A stretch of 64,000 nt of DNA from Pontibacter amylolyticus (GCF_014638845.1 NZ_BMFP01000002.1:638373-702372); one strand, 5' to 3'. Counted from the first letter of the stretch, positions 52,814 to 60,925 are shown. The notes: generated by a model from the letters alone, not told the origin. Numbers and translations are program-made.

Positions 52814-53413
52814 CTACGCCTCCGGTTTCTCCCGCTTATCAGTAAACGGATCTTCGTGTGAGGTCAACTTAACCGGCTCACCCCGGAAGCCGCTGTTCTC
52901 GTTGTGCTGGTCGTAGGGCACCTTGATGCCGTGGTAGTAGTCCTGTAACTGGTAGTCTTTGCGGAGGGGGTGACCTTCCCAGTCGGCGGCGCAGAGGATG
53001 CGGCGCATGTCGGGGTGGTCTTTGAAAAGGATGCCCACCAGGTCGAATATCTCACGCTCCTGCCAGTCGGCGGTGCGCCAGATGTGGCTCACAGTTGGCA
53101 CGACAGGTATAGGCTTCCCGGTAGTGTTGTTACGCGGTACAATCACTTTGAGCATCAGGTGGTGGTCGTACGGTATAGAGTAGAGGTTATACACCACTTC
53201 CATGGTGCCGGCTTCCGGACCATTGTCTATACCTGTCACGCTGGAGAGAAAGTCGAAATAGGTCGCTTCGTTGTCGTGCAGTTCGAGGCATACCTCCGCC
53301 AGGCGCTCCGTCTGAAGGACCAGGTAGGGTTGCAGGTTGTCAGTGTTCTCCGAAACGATTACCTCCGGACCGAACTGTGACGCTATAAAATCCTTTATCT
53401 CCCCGAAGGTCAT
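52814..53413 (-). CDS. nuoC: NADH-quinone oxidoreductase subunit C
   Basis: A 199-residue peripheral-arm subunit of complex I (30-kDa type). Motifs: YFDFLSSVTGID, the VPTVSHIWRTADWQEREIFDLVGILFKDHPD signature and DWEGHPLRKDY. Followed on its own strand by the opposite-strand GNAT gene, so the nuo operon breaks here. Confidence 0.95.
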   Translation of the reverse strand: MTFGEIKDFIASQFGPEVIVSENTDNLQPYLVLQTERLAEVCLELHDNEATYFDFLSSVTGIDNGPEAGTMEVVYNLYSIPYDHHLMLKVIVPRNNTTGKPIPVVPTVSHIWRTADWQEREIFDLVGILFKDHPDMRRILCAADWEGHPLRKDYQLQDYYHGIKVPYDQHNENSGFRGEPVKLTSHEDPFTDKREKPEA

Positions 53414-53487
53414 GTTAAATTAGTGATGGAGTGGATGAGTGATTTCTTTAATGTGTAATGACGAATGAATAATGACTGACTGCGACT

Positions 53488-54147
53488 TCAAACTACCGGG
53501 TTTTGCTCCCTGCCGGACTCGGATGTTGTCGGGCCCTCACTGAATTTTTCATTTGCTGCTTCTGGTGCCTCTTCAGTTGTCTTAGATTCCGCATTATTCA
53601 TTACTAACTCTTCATTTGTCATTCCTTTTCCCATTCTTTTCGCCATGATCTGCTGCACGGCTCTTGGTTCGCGGATGGTTTCCTGGCGGATAATCTCCTG
53701 CAGGCGCAAAAAGCCGCCGATCAGTGCCTCCGGCCTGGGCGGACAGCCAGGCACGTACACATCCACTGGTATGATGCGGTCCACGCCCTTCACCACATGG
53801 TAGCCATGCTCCCAGTAGGGGCCGCCGCAGTTGGAGCAGCTGCCCATCGAGATCACGTAGCGTGGCTCTGGCATCTGTTCGTAGAGGCGGCGCACGCGGT
53901 CAGCCATTTTAAAGGTCACGGTACCGGCCACGATCATCACATCCGACTGACGAGGCGAGGCACGGGGTATAATGCCGAAGCGGTCAAGGTCGTAGCCGGA
54001 GGCGTAGGCTCCCATCATCTCGATGGCGCAGCAGGCCAAACCAAAACCCATCGGGAACAGCGAGGTGAGTCGCGCCCAGTTGAGCAGGTCGTCCAGTTTG
54101 GTGATGATCACACCGCCTTCTCCCGTCTTGTCCTGTGGAATGTTCAA
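53488..54147 (-). CDS. nuoB: NADH-quinone oxidoreductase subunit B with a repeat-derived tail
   Basis: A 219-residue subunit binding Fe-S cluster N2 through Cys39, Cys40 ([12 protein letters not shown]), Cys104 (GSCSNCGG) and Cys135 (VPGCPPRPE). The conserved core ends near residue 170. About 50 extra residues follow ([19 protein letters not shown] and on), rich in Glu, Ser and Asn. The DNA for [11 protein letters not shown] resembles the ATGAATAATGA-type repeat seen in the flanking gaps at 53450-53475 and 54150-54183, so the tail probably came from an intergenic repeat. Confidence 0.93.
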   Translation of the reverse strand: MNIPQDKTGEGGVIITKLDDLLNWARLTSLFPMGFGLACCAIEMMGAYASGYDLDRFGIIPRASPRQSDVMIVAGTVTFKMADRVRRLYEQMPEPRYVISMGSCSNCGGPYWEHGYHVVKGVDRIIPVDVYVPGCPPRPEALIGGFLRLQEIIRQETIREPRAVQQIMAKRMGKGMTNEELVMNNAESKTTEEAPEAANEKFSEGPTTSESGREQNPVV

Positions 54148-54228
54148 TGGATATTGATTAATGAGTATTGAATAATGATTAATGCCGGAGGTTCCTAAAA
54201 TCGACTCCTGTCTATACCTTCCGTTATC

Positions 54229-54265
54229 CTCTTTTGTCCTTTGTCACAACGTCTTTTGTCAAGAA
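54229..54265. repeat. 15-bp repeat units next to nuoA
   Basis: GTCCTTTGTCACAAC (54236-54250) and GTCTTTTGTCAAGAA (54251-54265) are relatives of the tandem unit at 565-609, ending at the base before the nuoA stop. Confidence 0.7.
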
Positions 54266-54754
54266 CTACTTTCTCACTTCGTACTTCCGCTCATTCACCT
54301 GCTGGTATAATTCCTTAGGTATACGGGAGCGGCTTTGCGGCACCACAGGTTTGGGTCTGATCCAGTCGAGGTGGCCTTTTACCCAGGCATACGCCAGGCC
54401 GAGCGCCAGCACACCAATAAAGATGAACATCTCGATCAGGGCGAACCAGCCCCATACGCCGTCAGTGGCTTCGATCAGGTCGCGGCGGCCGAACACCGTT
54501 GCCCACGGAAACAGGAAGGCGAGCTCCACATCAAAAATGATGAAGATGAGCGCCACCACGTAAAAGCGCGGGTTGAACTGCACCCACGAGTTACCGATCG
54601 GCTCCTCGCCCGACTCGTAGGTGGTCAGCTTCTCAGGGTTGGGTCGGCTGGGGCGGATGAGCCGGGCGGTAAACAGACCGATCACCACGAAGATGGCTCC
54701 CCCGATCAGGAAGAGCAGGATGGTTCCGAAGTCTGAAAGGTAAGTTTCCTCCAT
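54266..54754 (-). CDS. nuoA: NADH-quinone oxidoreductase subunit A
   Basis: A 162-residue membrane subunit with three segments ([60 protein letters not shown]). [20 protein letters not shown] and [12 protein letters not shown] are family signatures. First gene of nuoABC; a gap of about 260 bases separates it from the divergent NHL gene. Confidence 0.95.
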   Translation of the reverse strand: MEETYLSDFGTILLFLIGGAIFVVIGLFTARLIRPSRPNPEKLTTYESGEEPIGNSWVQFNPRFYVVALIFIIFDVELAFLFPWATVFGRRDLIEATDGVWGWFALIEMFIFIGVLALGLAYAWVKGHLDWIRPKPVVPQSRSRIPKELYQQVNERKYEVRK

Positions 54755-55018
54755 AGCGCCGCAGCAGTTTTACACAAATTTACGATAAAATAACTTCTTG
54801 GCATCATACCTGTGCACTGTCCCGCTCGAGGCAGGGCACGCGTTAAGTTGAACAAGGAAGAATCAAATGGGTCCGTTGAAAGTGGGTGACCACCTCGTCG
54901 GCCGACGCACAAACCGACGCAGGCTGGCTTATACCTGAACACAATGCACGGCCGTTATACAAACAACCTTTCCCGGTCTATACCTGTACGAGATAATCCA
55001 CACTAAACGAAACCGAAA

Positions 55019-56443
55019 ATGCTCACCGGACGCGTCAACGCACCAGAGATCAACACCCCGCACGGCTGGCTCAACACCGACCGGAACTGGTCTATCAAAG
55101 ACTTCAGAGGCAAGATCGTATTGCTGGACTTCTGGACGCTGGGCTGCATCAACTGTCAGCACATTGTGCCGGACCTGAACCGGCTCGAGGAGGAGTTTGC
55201 CGATGTGCTGGTCGTGATTGGCATACACTCCGCCAAGTTCGATGCCGAGAAGCAGATCGAAACCATCCGGCAGGCCATTCAGAAATTCGGGATAGCGCAT
55301 CCTGTGGTGAACGATGCCGACTTTGCCATCTGGAACCAGTACGGCGTGCGGGCCTGGCCAACGACCGTGCTCATCGACCCGAACGGAAAAGTGGTGGGGC
55401 AACATGCCGGCGAGAATGTGTACAACACCGTGCGGCCCTACATCCAGCGCATGAAAGAGGAGTTTAAGGACGCGCTCAACCAGACGCCTATATCTGTGCA
55501 GCCGGAGAAGCCAGAGGCCGATGTCCTGTCCTTCCCCTCCAAGCTGATCAGCGACCCCGAAGGCAACCTATACCTGTCTGACAGCGGGCACAACCGCATC
55601 CTGAAGCTGAGCCAGCAGGGGCAGGTGCTGGAGGTGATCGGCAGTGGCGAGCGGGGCTTTAACAATGGCGGTTATGCTGATACTACCTTTAACGAACCAC
55701 ACGGACTGGCCCTGCTCGGCGATGTGCTGTATGTGGCCGATGCCAAGAACAACGCCATCCGCAAAGTAGACCTGCAGCACCGGATGGTCAGTACAGCGGC
55801 CGGCACCGGCGAACTGGAGTACTACTTCCACGACGACAAGCGCAGCGAACCCGTGAACCCCAACAGTCCCTGGGACCTGCTAATACACGGCAAAAGTATG
55901 TTCATCGCCAACGCCGGCAACCACCAGATCCTGCGCATGGATCTGGAGACCGAGCAGGTATACCGTTTTGCCGGAAGCGGTCGCGAAGCCCTCACCGACG
56001 GCCTGCTGGACGAAGCCGCCTTCAACCAGCCCAGCGGACTCTCCCTCCGGGGCGAAGTGCTCTACGTAGCCGACGCCGAAGCCAGCGCCATCCGTACCGT
56101 CAACCTCAAAACAGGCATGGTGCTCACCCCACTCGGCCGCGGCCTCTTCGACTTTGGCGACGTGGACGGCCACGTGGACGACGCCCTGCTGCAGCACTGC
56201 GTCGGGCTGGAGGTAATTGACAGCGACGTGTACATCGCCGATACCTACAACGGCAAGATCAAAGTGCTCGACATGGAGCGCCACCGCGTGCGCACCCTCA
56301 CGGCTGGCCTGCACGAACCCAACGACCTGCTATACCTGAACGGCCGCCTCTGCGTCACCAGCACCAACAGCCACCAGCTCTTCCGGATCGACCTGCATAC
56401 AGGAGAGAAGGAAGAAGTGAAAGCGAGGGAGTCTGGGAGTTGA
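55019..56443 (+). CDS. Thioredoxin-like / NHL-repeat protein (NHLRC2-like)
   Basis: A 474-residue protein without a signal peptide. The N-terminal thioredoxin-like domain (about 10-145) holds a CxxC-type site (GCINC) and WPTTVLIDPNG. It is followed by NHL beta-propeller repeats (about 165-465: FPSKLISDPEGNLYLSDSGHNRILKL, FNEPHGLALLGDVLYVADAKNNAIRKVDL, FNQPSGLSLRGEVLYVADAEASAIRTVNL). This order matches animal NHLRC2. A redox or scaffold role is possible; no function is shown. The last codons (RESGS) come from the low-complexity repeat that continues downstream. Confidence 0.85.
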   Translation: MLTGRVNAPEINTPHGWLNTDRNWSIKDFRGKIVLLDFWTLGCINCQHIVPDLNRLEEEFADVLVVIGIHSAKFDAEKQIETIRQAIQKFGIAHPVVNDADFAIWNQYGVRAWPTTVLIDPNGKVVGQHAGENVYNTVRPYIQRMKEEFKDALNQTPISVQPEKPEADVLSFPSKLISDPEGNLYLSDSGHNRILKLSQQGQVLEVIGSGERGFNNGGYADTTFNEPHGLALLGDVLYVADAKNNAIRKVDLQHRMVSTAAGTGELEYYFHDDKRSEPVNPNSPWDLLIHGKSMFIANAGNHQILRMDLETEQVYRFAGSGREALTDGLLDEAAFNQPSGLSLRGEVLYVADAEASAIRTVNLKTGMVLTPLGRGLFDFGDVDGHVDDALLQHCVGLEVIDSDVYIADTYNGKIKVLDMERHRVRTLTAGLHEPNDLLYLNGRLCVTSTNSHQLFRIDLHTGEKEEVKARESGS

Positions 56444-56468
56444 AGAATTTGGGAGTTTAGGAGTTAAA

Positions 56469-56497
56469 ATGTAGCGGCGTTATACAGTAACGTCGTT
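56469..56497. repeat. Island repeat, copy A
   Basis: A 29-base element (ATGTAGCGGCGTTATACAGT and on, to ACGTCGTT) with a near-palindromic core GCGTTA/TAACGT. It has four mismatches against copy B at 56830-56858, about 360 bases away. Confidence 0.8.
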
Positions 56498-56611
56498 CAT
56501 GTGTTGTGGCGTTTCACCGTCCCACCTTCGTCCTCGCTCGCGTCCCGCGAGTGTGAGCCATCAGGCGGACTCTGGCCGCTTTTCCAAATGCTCTTTCGGA
56601 TATCTATTGCT

Positions 56612-56635
56612 CTTTCGGACATCCGTGTCCGAAAG
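56612..56635. repeat. 24-bp palindrome, forward copy
   Basis: CTTTCGGACA (56612-56621), loop TCCG, TGTCCGAAAG (56626-56635): a perfect 10-bp stem. Confidence 0.9.
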
Positions 56636-56644
56636 CCACCTGTT

Positions 56645-56662
56645 GGGGATGTCCACATCCCC
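56645..56662. repeat. Palindrome GGGGATGT/ACATCCCC
   Basis: A perfect 8-bp stem with a two-base loop CC. Confidence 0.85.
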
Positions 56663-56688
56663 GTATTCCGATCTTGTTTACAGGTATA

Positions 56689-56706
56689 GGGGACACGGAT
56701 GTCCCC
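56689..56706. repeat. Palindrome GGGGACA/TGTCCCC
   Basis: A 7-bp stem with loop CGGA, the same loop as the inverse 24-bp element. Its left arm directly follows an AGGTATA motif. Confidence 0.85.
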
Positions 56707-56716
56707 GGCAGAAATA

Positions 56717-56740
56717 CTTTCGGACACGGATGTCCGAAAG
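56717..56740. repeat. 24-bp palindrome, inverted copy
   Basis: CTTTCGGACA (56717-56726), loop CGGA, TGTCCGAAAG (56731-56740). It is the exact reverse complement of the element at 56612-56635, so the pair could also form a larger cruciform. Confidence 0.9.
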
Positions 56741-56786
56741 AGCGCCAAAACCTACACACGGGGATTAGGAAATTCCTTACTGTTTG

Positions 56787-56810
56787 CTTCGGGATTGATA
56801 AATCCCGAAG
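56787..56810. repeat. Palindrome CTTCGGGATT/AATCCCGAAG
   Basis: A perfect 10-bp stem with loop GATA. Confidence 0.85.
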
Positions 56811-56829
56811 AGCCTTTTAGAAGATTCTA

Positions 56830-56858
56830 ATGTAGCGATGTTACACTGTAACGTCGTT
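56830..56858. repeat. Island repeat, copy B
   Basis: ATGTAGCGATGTTACACTGT followed by AACGTCGTT; a 29-base relative of copy A with four mismatches. Confidence 0.8.
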
Positions 56859-56875
56859 TCCTGTTTGGGAGCATT

Positions 56876-56914
56876 TGTAGAGACAGGTCGCGACCTGTCC
56901 GAATCGTGCATGAA
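56876..56914. repeat. Dispersed palindromic repeat, copy 2
   Basis: A perfect 18-base palindrome GACAGGTCGCGACCTGTC (56882-56899) followed by CGAATCGTGCATGAA. The same block is at 5295-5333 with four differences. The last 12 bases (ATCGTGCATGAA) are repeated directly at 56919-56930. Confidence 0.85.
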
Positions 56915-56933
56915 TAGCATCGTGCATGAACAG

Positions 56934-57566
56934 CTATACCTTTACCGGCACTTTCGCCTCGATCAGGTTGTTGCGCATTCTTTGGAAGAAGCGGAGTGTG
57001 ACCTGGAAAATCGGGCTCATGATGAAGGTATAGAAGAAGGTGGCGATAAAGATCGGGCCGCCCAGCAGATAACCTATACCCAGGATCGCGCACTCCACCA
57101 CCATGCGGGTGCGGCTCACAGAGGTGTTCAATCGCTCCGACAAAGCCAGCATAAACCCATCGCGGGGCCCAGCGCCCACTCCGCCCGCCACGTACAATCC
57201 GCCGGCTATACCTCCTATAATAACAGAAGCAGCCAGGTTCAGGTAGTCGAGCGAGGTGTTGGTGGCCGACGGCAGGAAGTCAAGCCAGAGGAACAGATCC
57301 ATGAAGGGGCCGATGAGCAGCGCATTGAGGAAAGTGCCCACGTTGATGTATTTGCGGTTAACGAACCAGGAAATGACGACGAAGAGCAAGCCCACCAGCA
57401 CGCTCCAGGTTCCGATCGTAAAGCCCATGTGTTGAAACAGGGCCACGTTCAGCACCTCCCAGGGGTGCAGGCCCAGGTACTTCACCTTCACGGCAATGGC
57501 GTTGGCAAAGCCGAATAAGAGTAATCCAAGAAAGAAGAAACTATAACTAACTATTTTTTCGCGCAT
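56934..57566 (-). CDS. YczE/YyaS/YitT-like membrane protein
   Basis: A 210-residue inner-membrane protein with about five segments (SYSFFFLGLLLFGFANAIAV, WSVLVGLLFVVISWF, VIIGGIAGGLYVAGGVGAG and others). The GAGPRDGFMLALSERL motif is typical of the YczE/YyaS branch. Function not known; a transporter-like role is often proposed. Its 3' end borders the palindrome island. Confidence 0.85.
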   Translation of the reverse strand: MREKIVSYSFFFLGLLLFGFANAIAVKVKYLGLHPWEVLNVALFQHMGFTIGTWSVLVGLLFVVISWFVNRKYINVGTFLNALLIGPFMDLFLWLDFLPSATNTSLDYLNLAASVIIGGIAGGLYVAGGVGAGPRDGFMLALSERLNTSVSRTRMVVECAILGIGYLLGGPIFIATFFYTFIMSPIFQVTLRFFQRMRNNLIEAKVPVKV

Positions 57567-57812
57567 GGTAGGGCAGTCCGGTTTACTGAGGGACTGAAGA
57601 GGAAGAACAAAATTCGGCGCAAGAAAGTTAAATTTGGCCGCATTAGGAAAAAGGTCAGAACGGCCGAGAGATTATTCCACAGGCCCGATTGCGATTATTC
57701 ACAAGAAAGTCTTATATTCATCCACTGTTAGCTTCTGTTTCCCCTGGTATGGCAAAGCGGGTGGTGTTGTATTTCTTTGTAAAAGAATAATTTAAATAAA
57801 ATCTTGCGGTAT

Positions 57813-58493
57813 ATGAAAACAGTTGTTTTACGCTTTAGCCTGGCTATGCTGGCCATCTGCCTTTTCAGTGCAAACGCAGTGGCGCAGTTTACGCATACCA
57901 ACGACATGGAGGCCCGTCCGGTGCACGAGTACAACACCATCACCATGACAGGCTCGCCATACGTGCACAAAGAATGGGCGAAAGGCTCCCTGACACTCAA
58001 AAACGGCACCGTGTACCAGGGCATCGACCTGATGTACGACCAGGTGAAGGACGCGATCATCTTCAAGACTAAGAACGGAGACGTGAAGGAGCTGCTGGAG
58101 CCGGTGCAGGAGTTTAAGATAGGGTATGTCGAGAACAACAAACCGGTAGAGCGCACCTTCCGCTCAGGGTATACCGGCGATGGGGTGCAGCCTAATGCCT
58201 TTTTGGAAGTGCTGGCCGACGGGCAGGTGGTGCTCCTGAAGCGTACCTCCAAAAAGATATTTGACCGCAAGCACTACAGCTCGGCCACCATCGACAGAGA
58301 GGTGCAGGCAAGCGAGGACTACTACATCGCCAAGGGCGACCAGGCGGTGAAAGTGAAAAAATCGAAGAGCTCCCTGCTGGCTGCCATACCGGATAAAAAA
58401 GACTACCTCGAGACCTACATCAAGTCCAATGCGCTGAACCTGCGTGAAGACAGCGACTTGGCCAAACTCGTGGCCTACTACAACTCGCTGTAG
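57813..58493 (+). CDS. Secreted protein of unknown function
   Basis: A 226-residue exported protein (signal MKTVVLRFSLAMLAICLFSANAVAQ). The mature part includes a repeated-strand region (SLTLKNGTVYQGIDLMYDQVKDAIIFKTKNGDVKELLEPVQEF) and a lysine-rich stretch (KVKKSKSSLL). The ATG at 57813 is used; the frame is open four codons upstream to a TTG. No family recognised. It ends at a terminator shared with the convergent DinB-like gene. Confidence 0.75.
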   Translation: MKTVVLRFSLAMLAICLFSANAVAQFTHTNDMEARPVHEYNTITMTGSPYVHKEWAKGSLTLKNGTVYQGIDLMYDQVKDAIIFKTKNGDVKELLEPVQEFKIGYVENNKPVERTFRSGYTGDGVQPNAFLEVLADGQVVLLKRTSKKIFDRKHYSSATIDREVQASEDYYIAKGDQAVKVKKSKSSLLAAIPDKKDYLETYIKSNALNLREDSDLAKLVAYYNSL

Positions 58494-58520
58494 GGTATAG
58501 CAAAGTTTAGAGACAGTATT

Positions 58521-59087
58521 TTAAGCAGCTGCCTGGTTAACAGGTAGCTGCTTTTTTACGTTCAGGGCTTGCTGCAAATGCCGCTCCTGGTGCAGTGCCA
58601 CAAACTCCAGCGTCTCCCCGATGCGCAGCTTCAGCAGCTTGAAGAACTCAACAGGTATAGCCTTCTTGTTCAGGTTGGCGCCCTTAGCTTTGTCGAGAAG
58701 TTGCAGCAGCTCGGTCTGATGGTCCAGGAACTCCTCCAGCGTCTGGCGGCCCAGCTGGCTGTTGTTGGGGTTCATGTGCTTTACGGTTTTGCTCTTTTTG
58801 CCATTCTCCGGCCGCACCATGTCCAGCGATTTTTTACCAAGCCAGGTATAGCTGATGGTTTGATCGGTGTTGCCACCAGCGTTAGCGGCGATAGCCTTTG
58901 CCAAAACCGGGTTGTAGTAGCGGCTGTAGCGGTTGAGGTGCTCCAGGCACTCGAGAATGCTCCAACTGTCGGGGGCGGGTTTGGAATTGAGGAGGGAAAG
59001 CTCGAGCGGCACAAAAGCGGCTATAGCGGTGTGCTTCTGGTTTTCGACGGTGCGGGAGATTTGGTCTAAGGTGTTCATAGCGTTCAT
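58521..59087 (-). CDS. DinB-like superfamily protein
   Basis: About 188 residues, mostly helical, of the DinB/YfiT-like four-helix superfamily. PDSWSILECLEHLNRYSRYYNPVL near the N-terminus and LEFVALHQERHLQQALNVKKQL near the C-terminus carry the histidines that usually bind a metal. Starts at 59087 (MNAMNTLD) or 59078 (MNTLD); the frame is open to 59150. Members act as thiol-dependent transferases or stress proteins, but no substrate is known here. Confidence 0.8.
   Translation of the reverse strand: MNAMNTLDQISRTVENQKHTAIAAFVPLELSLLNSKPAPDSWSILECLEHLNRYSRYYNPVLAKAIAANAGGNTDQTISYTWLGKKSLDMVRPENGKKSKTVKHMNPNNSQLGRQTLEEFLDHQTELLQLLDKAKGANLNKKAIPVEFFKLLKLRIGETLEFVALHQERHLQQALNVKKQLPVNQAAA
58523..58557. 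terminator. Bidirectional terminator
   Basis: AAGCAGCTGCCTG (58523-58535) pairs with CAGGTAGCTGCTT (58541-58553), one mismatch, loop GTTAA, followed by TTTT. The arm overlaps the last codons of the DinB-like gene. Confidence 0.75.
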
Positions 59088-59164
59088 CGTTTTATGTTGT
59101 ACGCACCAAAGGTATAGCAGGGCCTGACTCCAATCCTTGACGGGCATCAAGATTTACGAAGCGC

Positions 59165-59716
59165 TTACCTGATCCGGCTCAGCGTTTCGGGCGACATGCG
59201 CAGGTAGGAGGCGATGTACTTTTTGGGGATGTGCTGAAACAGATGCGGGCTCCGCTGCATGACGCGCTGCAGCCGCTGCTCCGGTTCGGGAAGCAGCAGG
59301 TCCACTTCCCGCTCTATCTTGCCGACCAGCGCCTTCTCGAGCTGCTCGTACCAGAAACGCCGGATGTTTGGCCGCTGCTCTATCAGCTGCATCAGATCGG
59401 CTTTGCTTATACCTAGCAGCTCACTTTTTTTGAGGGCCTGTATGTAGTAGTCGGAGGGTTTGCCATCCACAAAGGATGGGAACGACACCAGCAAGGTATG
59501 CGGGTAGCCGAAGCCCACACAGATCTCCTCTTCAGGCAGTGGGTAGTAAATGCGCAGCGCCCCACTCGTCACCAGGTATAGCCCCTGCTCCACCTGCCCC
59601 TGCCGTATCAGAAAATCATACCTGTTCAGCTGCACCTTCTTCTTCCACAGCGGCAGGAAAGCAGCTATGTCATCGGGGGTGAGGTATGGGATTTGGTTGA
59701 GGAGGGAGAGGGGCAT
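59165..59716 (-). CDS. Crp/Fnr-type regulator with a cyclic-nucleotide-binding-like domain
   Basis: A 183-residue protein. The N-terminal cNMP-binding-like beta-roll is clear (RYDFLIRQGQVEQGLYLVTSGALRIYY, VSFPSFVDGKPSDYYIQALKKSELLGIS). The C-terminal helix-turn-helix is short (IPKKYIASYLRMSPETLSRIR), as in the small Crp-like regulators of Bacteroidota. It would bind DNA and respond to a ligand, not necessarily cAMP. The SIR2-family gene ends six bases before this start, so it is read from the same transcript unless it has an internal promoter. Confidence 0.88.
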   Translation of the reverse strand: MPLSLLNQIPYLTPDDIAAFLPLWKKKVQLNRYDFLIRQGQVEQGLYLVTSGALRIYYPLPEEEICVGFGYPHTLLVSFPSFVDGKPSDYYIQALKKSELLGISKADLMQLIEQRPNIRRFWYEQLEKALVGKIEREVDLLLPEPEQRLQRVMQRSPHLFQHIPKKYIASYLRMSPETLSRIR

Positions 59717-59722
59717 GGGGGG

Positions 59723-60925
59723 CTATGCTTTACGAATCTCCTTTAGTATTTGTGGGATCTCACTATAATCACTAACCCATATAGTCTTTACTCCGAATGA
59801 AGACATGTCATTTTCTTCGAATGATTCAATAGTCTTAACCAGTGTTTTAGCAGTTTCATCTAAACTAAGATTTGCTTTCGTTTTTTCATCCAGTAAATCT
59901 GAGTTTTGATTAAGCAAAATATTTAGCGTACTCTTAATGTTAGCTTCTTTATACTTTGTTTTAAAGATATAGTGATACCTCTCGCTGTCACCTTTTTGCT
60001 GATTTGCTATATCAAGAAGTCTCCTTGTATTAGGATCAGTTAATGATGTTCCCACAAATAGGCAGTTATAATCCCTAAACTTGTTAATTTGAACGATATT
60101 GTTCCAGCTGTATATATCAACATACTGTTTGTGGTAAACATATTCACCAAAGGTAATTTGGTTAAGTCCATTTAACTTCTCTTTCTGTGGGAGATAGCCA
60201 TGTACATGATAGATGGGCAGAGAACTGTTTTCCGCATTGATACCTACGCCATATATAGACTTATATGGAATATCGATTGTCAACTTATCTAATCGTTGCT
60301 CTAAAATGTTATCAAAGTTATAAGTTATAATACTGTTAAGGTTAGGACTCTTACCCGGAGAAGCACATAACTTTACAATCTCGTCCATTAATGGAGATTT
60401 TGCGCTAATGCTAAACCCATCATAAAGAATTTTTCTAACTTCTTCTTCAAAAGACTTGTTTTGGTTTTCATAATACTTTTGGAGGTATCGCCCAGCAATT
60501 AATGATGATGGTGTGAAGATTTTGGAGAATAACCGACTTAATACATTAGAAACCTCTTTATCCTTATCTAATGTCTTCATCATTAATTTCTGTAGTAAAG
60601 TTTCCCAATTTGGTAAACCGAAACTCATAGAAATGCCAGCTCCTAATACAAGTACAAGGTTCTCTTTCCGATAAGCTTCATGAATAGAATCTAAAAGGCT
60701 TCCCTGATTCGCTCTAGAAAACCGTTTTTCTAGGGTATCGCTAAAGTGCTCTAAACCTAAATTAAACTTGGGATTAGCCAAACTAGCAATAACTGCAGGA
60801 TCAATCTGAGGATAGAAACTTAGATTCGAATTCGATAATAGTTCACCAATGCTTTTTAAAATAGAATCATCTATCTTATAAAGATTATGAAGATAATTTT
60901 TATGGTCGTTGTTCGTGTCTGCCAT
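59723..60925 (-). CDS. SIR2-family protein, probable acquired (defence?) gene
   Basis: A 400-residue protein with the NAD-binding SIR2 core: GAGIS (95-99), TYNFDN (201-206), the catalytic-type His242 in YHVHG, and FVGTSLTDPNTRRLLD (290-305), a pattern found in anti-phage SIR2 proteins. A helical N-terminal region (1-90) and a C-terminal region (about 330-400) surround it; no TIR, Argonaute or HerA partner is next to it. A sampled line (60001-60060) is 33% G+C, against 63% in the adjacent Crp gene (59281-59340), and no AGGTATA motif was found inside. Transfer is likely. NAD depletion as a defence is inference from family. Confidence 0.85.
   Translation of the reverse strand: MADTNNDHKNYLHNLYKIDDSILKSIGELLSNSNLSFYPQIDPAVIASLANPKFNLGLEHFSDTLEKRFSRANQGSLLDSIHEAYRKENLVLVLGAGISMSFGLPNWETLLQKLMMKTLDKDKEVSNVLSRLFSKIFTPSSLIAGRYLQKYYENQNKSFEEEVRKILYDGFSISAKSPLMDEIVKLCASPGKSPNLNSIITYNFDNILEQRLDKLTIDIPYKSIYGVGINAENSSLPIYHVHGYLPQKEKLNGLNQITFGEYVYHKQYVDIYSWNNIVQINKFRDYNCLFVGTSLTDPNTRRLLDIANQQKGDSERYHYIFKTKYKEANIKSTLNILLNQNSDLLDEKTKANLSLDETAKTLVKTIESFEENDMSSFGVKTIWVSDYSEIPQILKEIRKA

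Larger units (their letters stand above)
56444..56933. other. Non-coding island of palindromes and dispersed repeats (490 bases)
   Basis: No credible gene. It contains, in order: a GGGAGTTTAGGAGTTAAA tail, repeat A, a 24-bp palindrome, GGGGATGT/ACATCCCC, GGGGACA/TGTCCCC, the exact inverse of the 24-bp palindrome, CTTCGGGATT/AATCCCGAAG, repeat B (relative of A), the GACAGGTCGCGACCTGTC palindrome and a 12-bp direct repeat. Short ORFs across it follow the repeats and are not credible. Confidence 0.85.

Noticed and set aside
54229-54265. Promoter of the TTTG type before the NHL gene
   Set aside because: The TTTGTC blocks belong to the 15-bp dispersed repeat and no TAnnTTTG follows at the right distance.
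56497-56768. Three short ORFs (62-89 codons) in the palindrome island
   Set aside because: They arise from repeat sequence on both strands and repeat the same peptide (FRTSVSES); the hairpins explain them better.
56838-57518. 226-codon frame opposite the YczE-like gene
   Set aside because: Starts in the palindrome island and runs antisense to a gene with clear membrane segments; product lacks any pattern.
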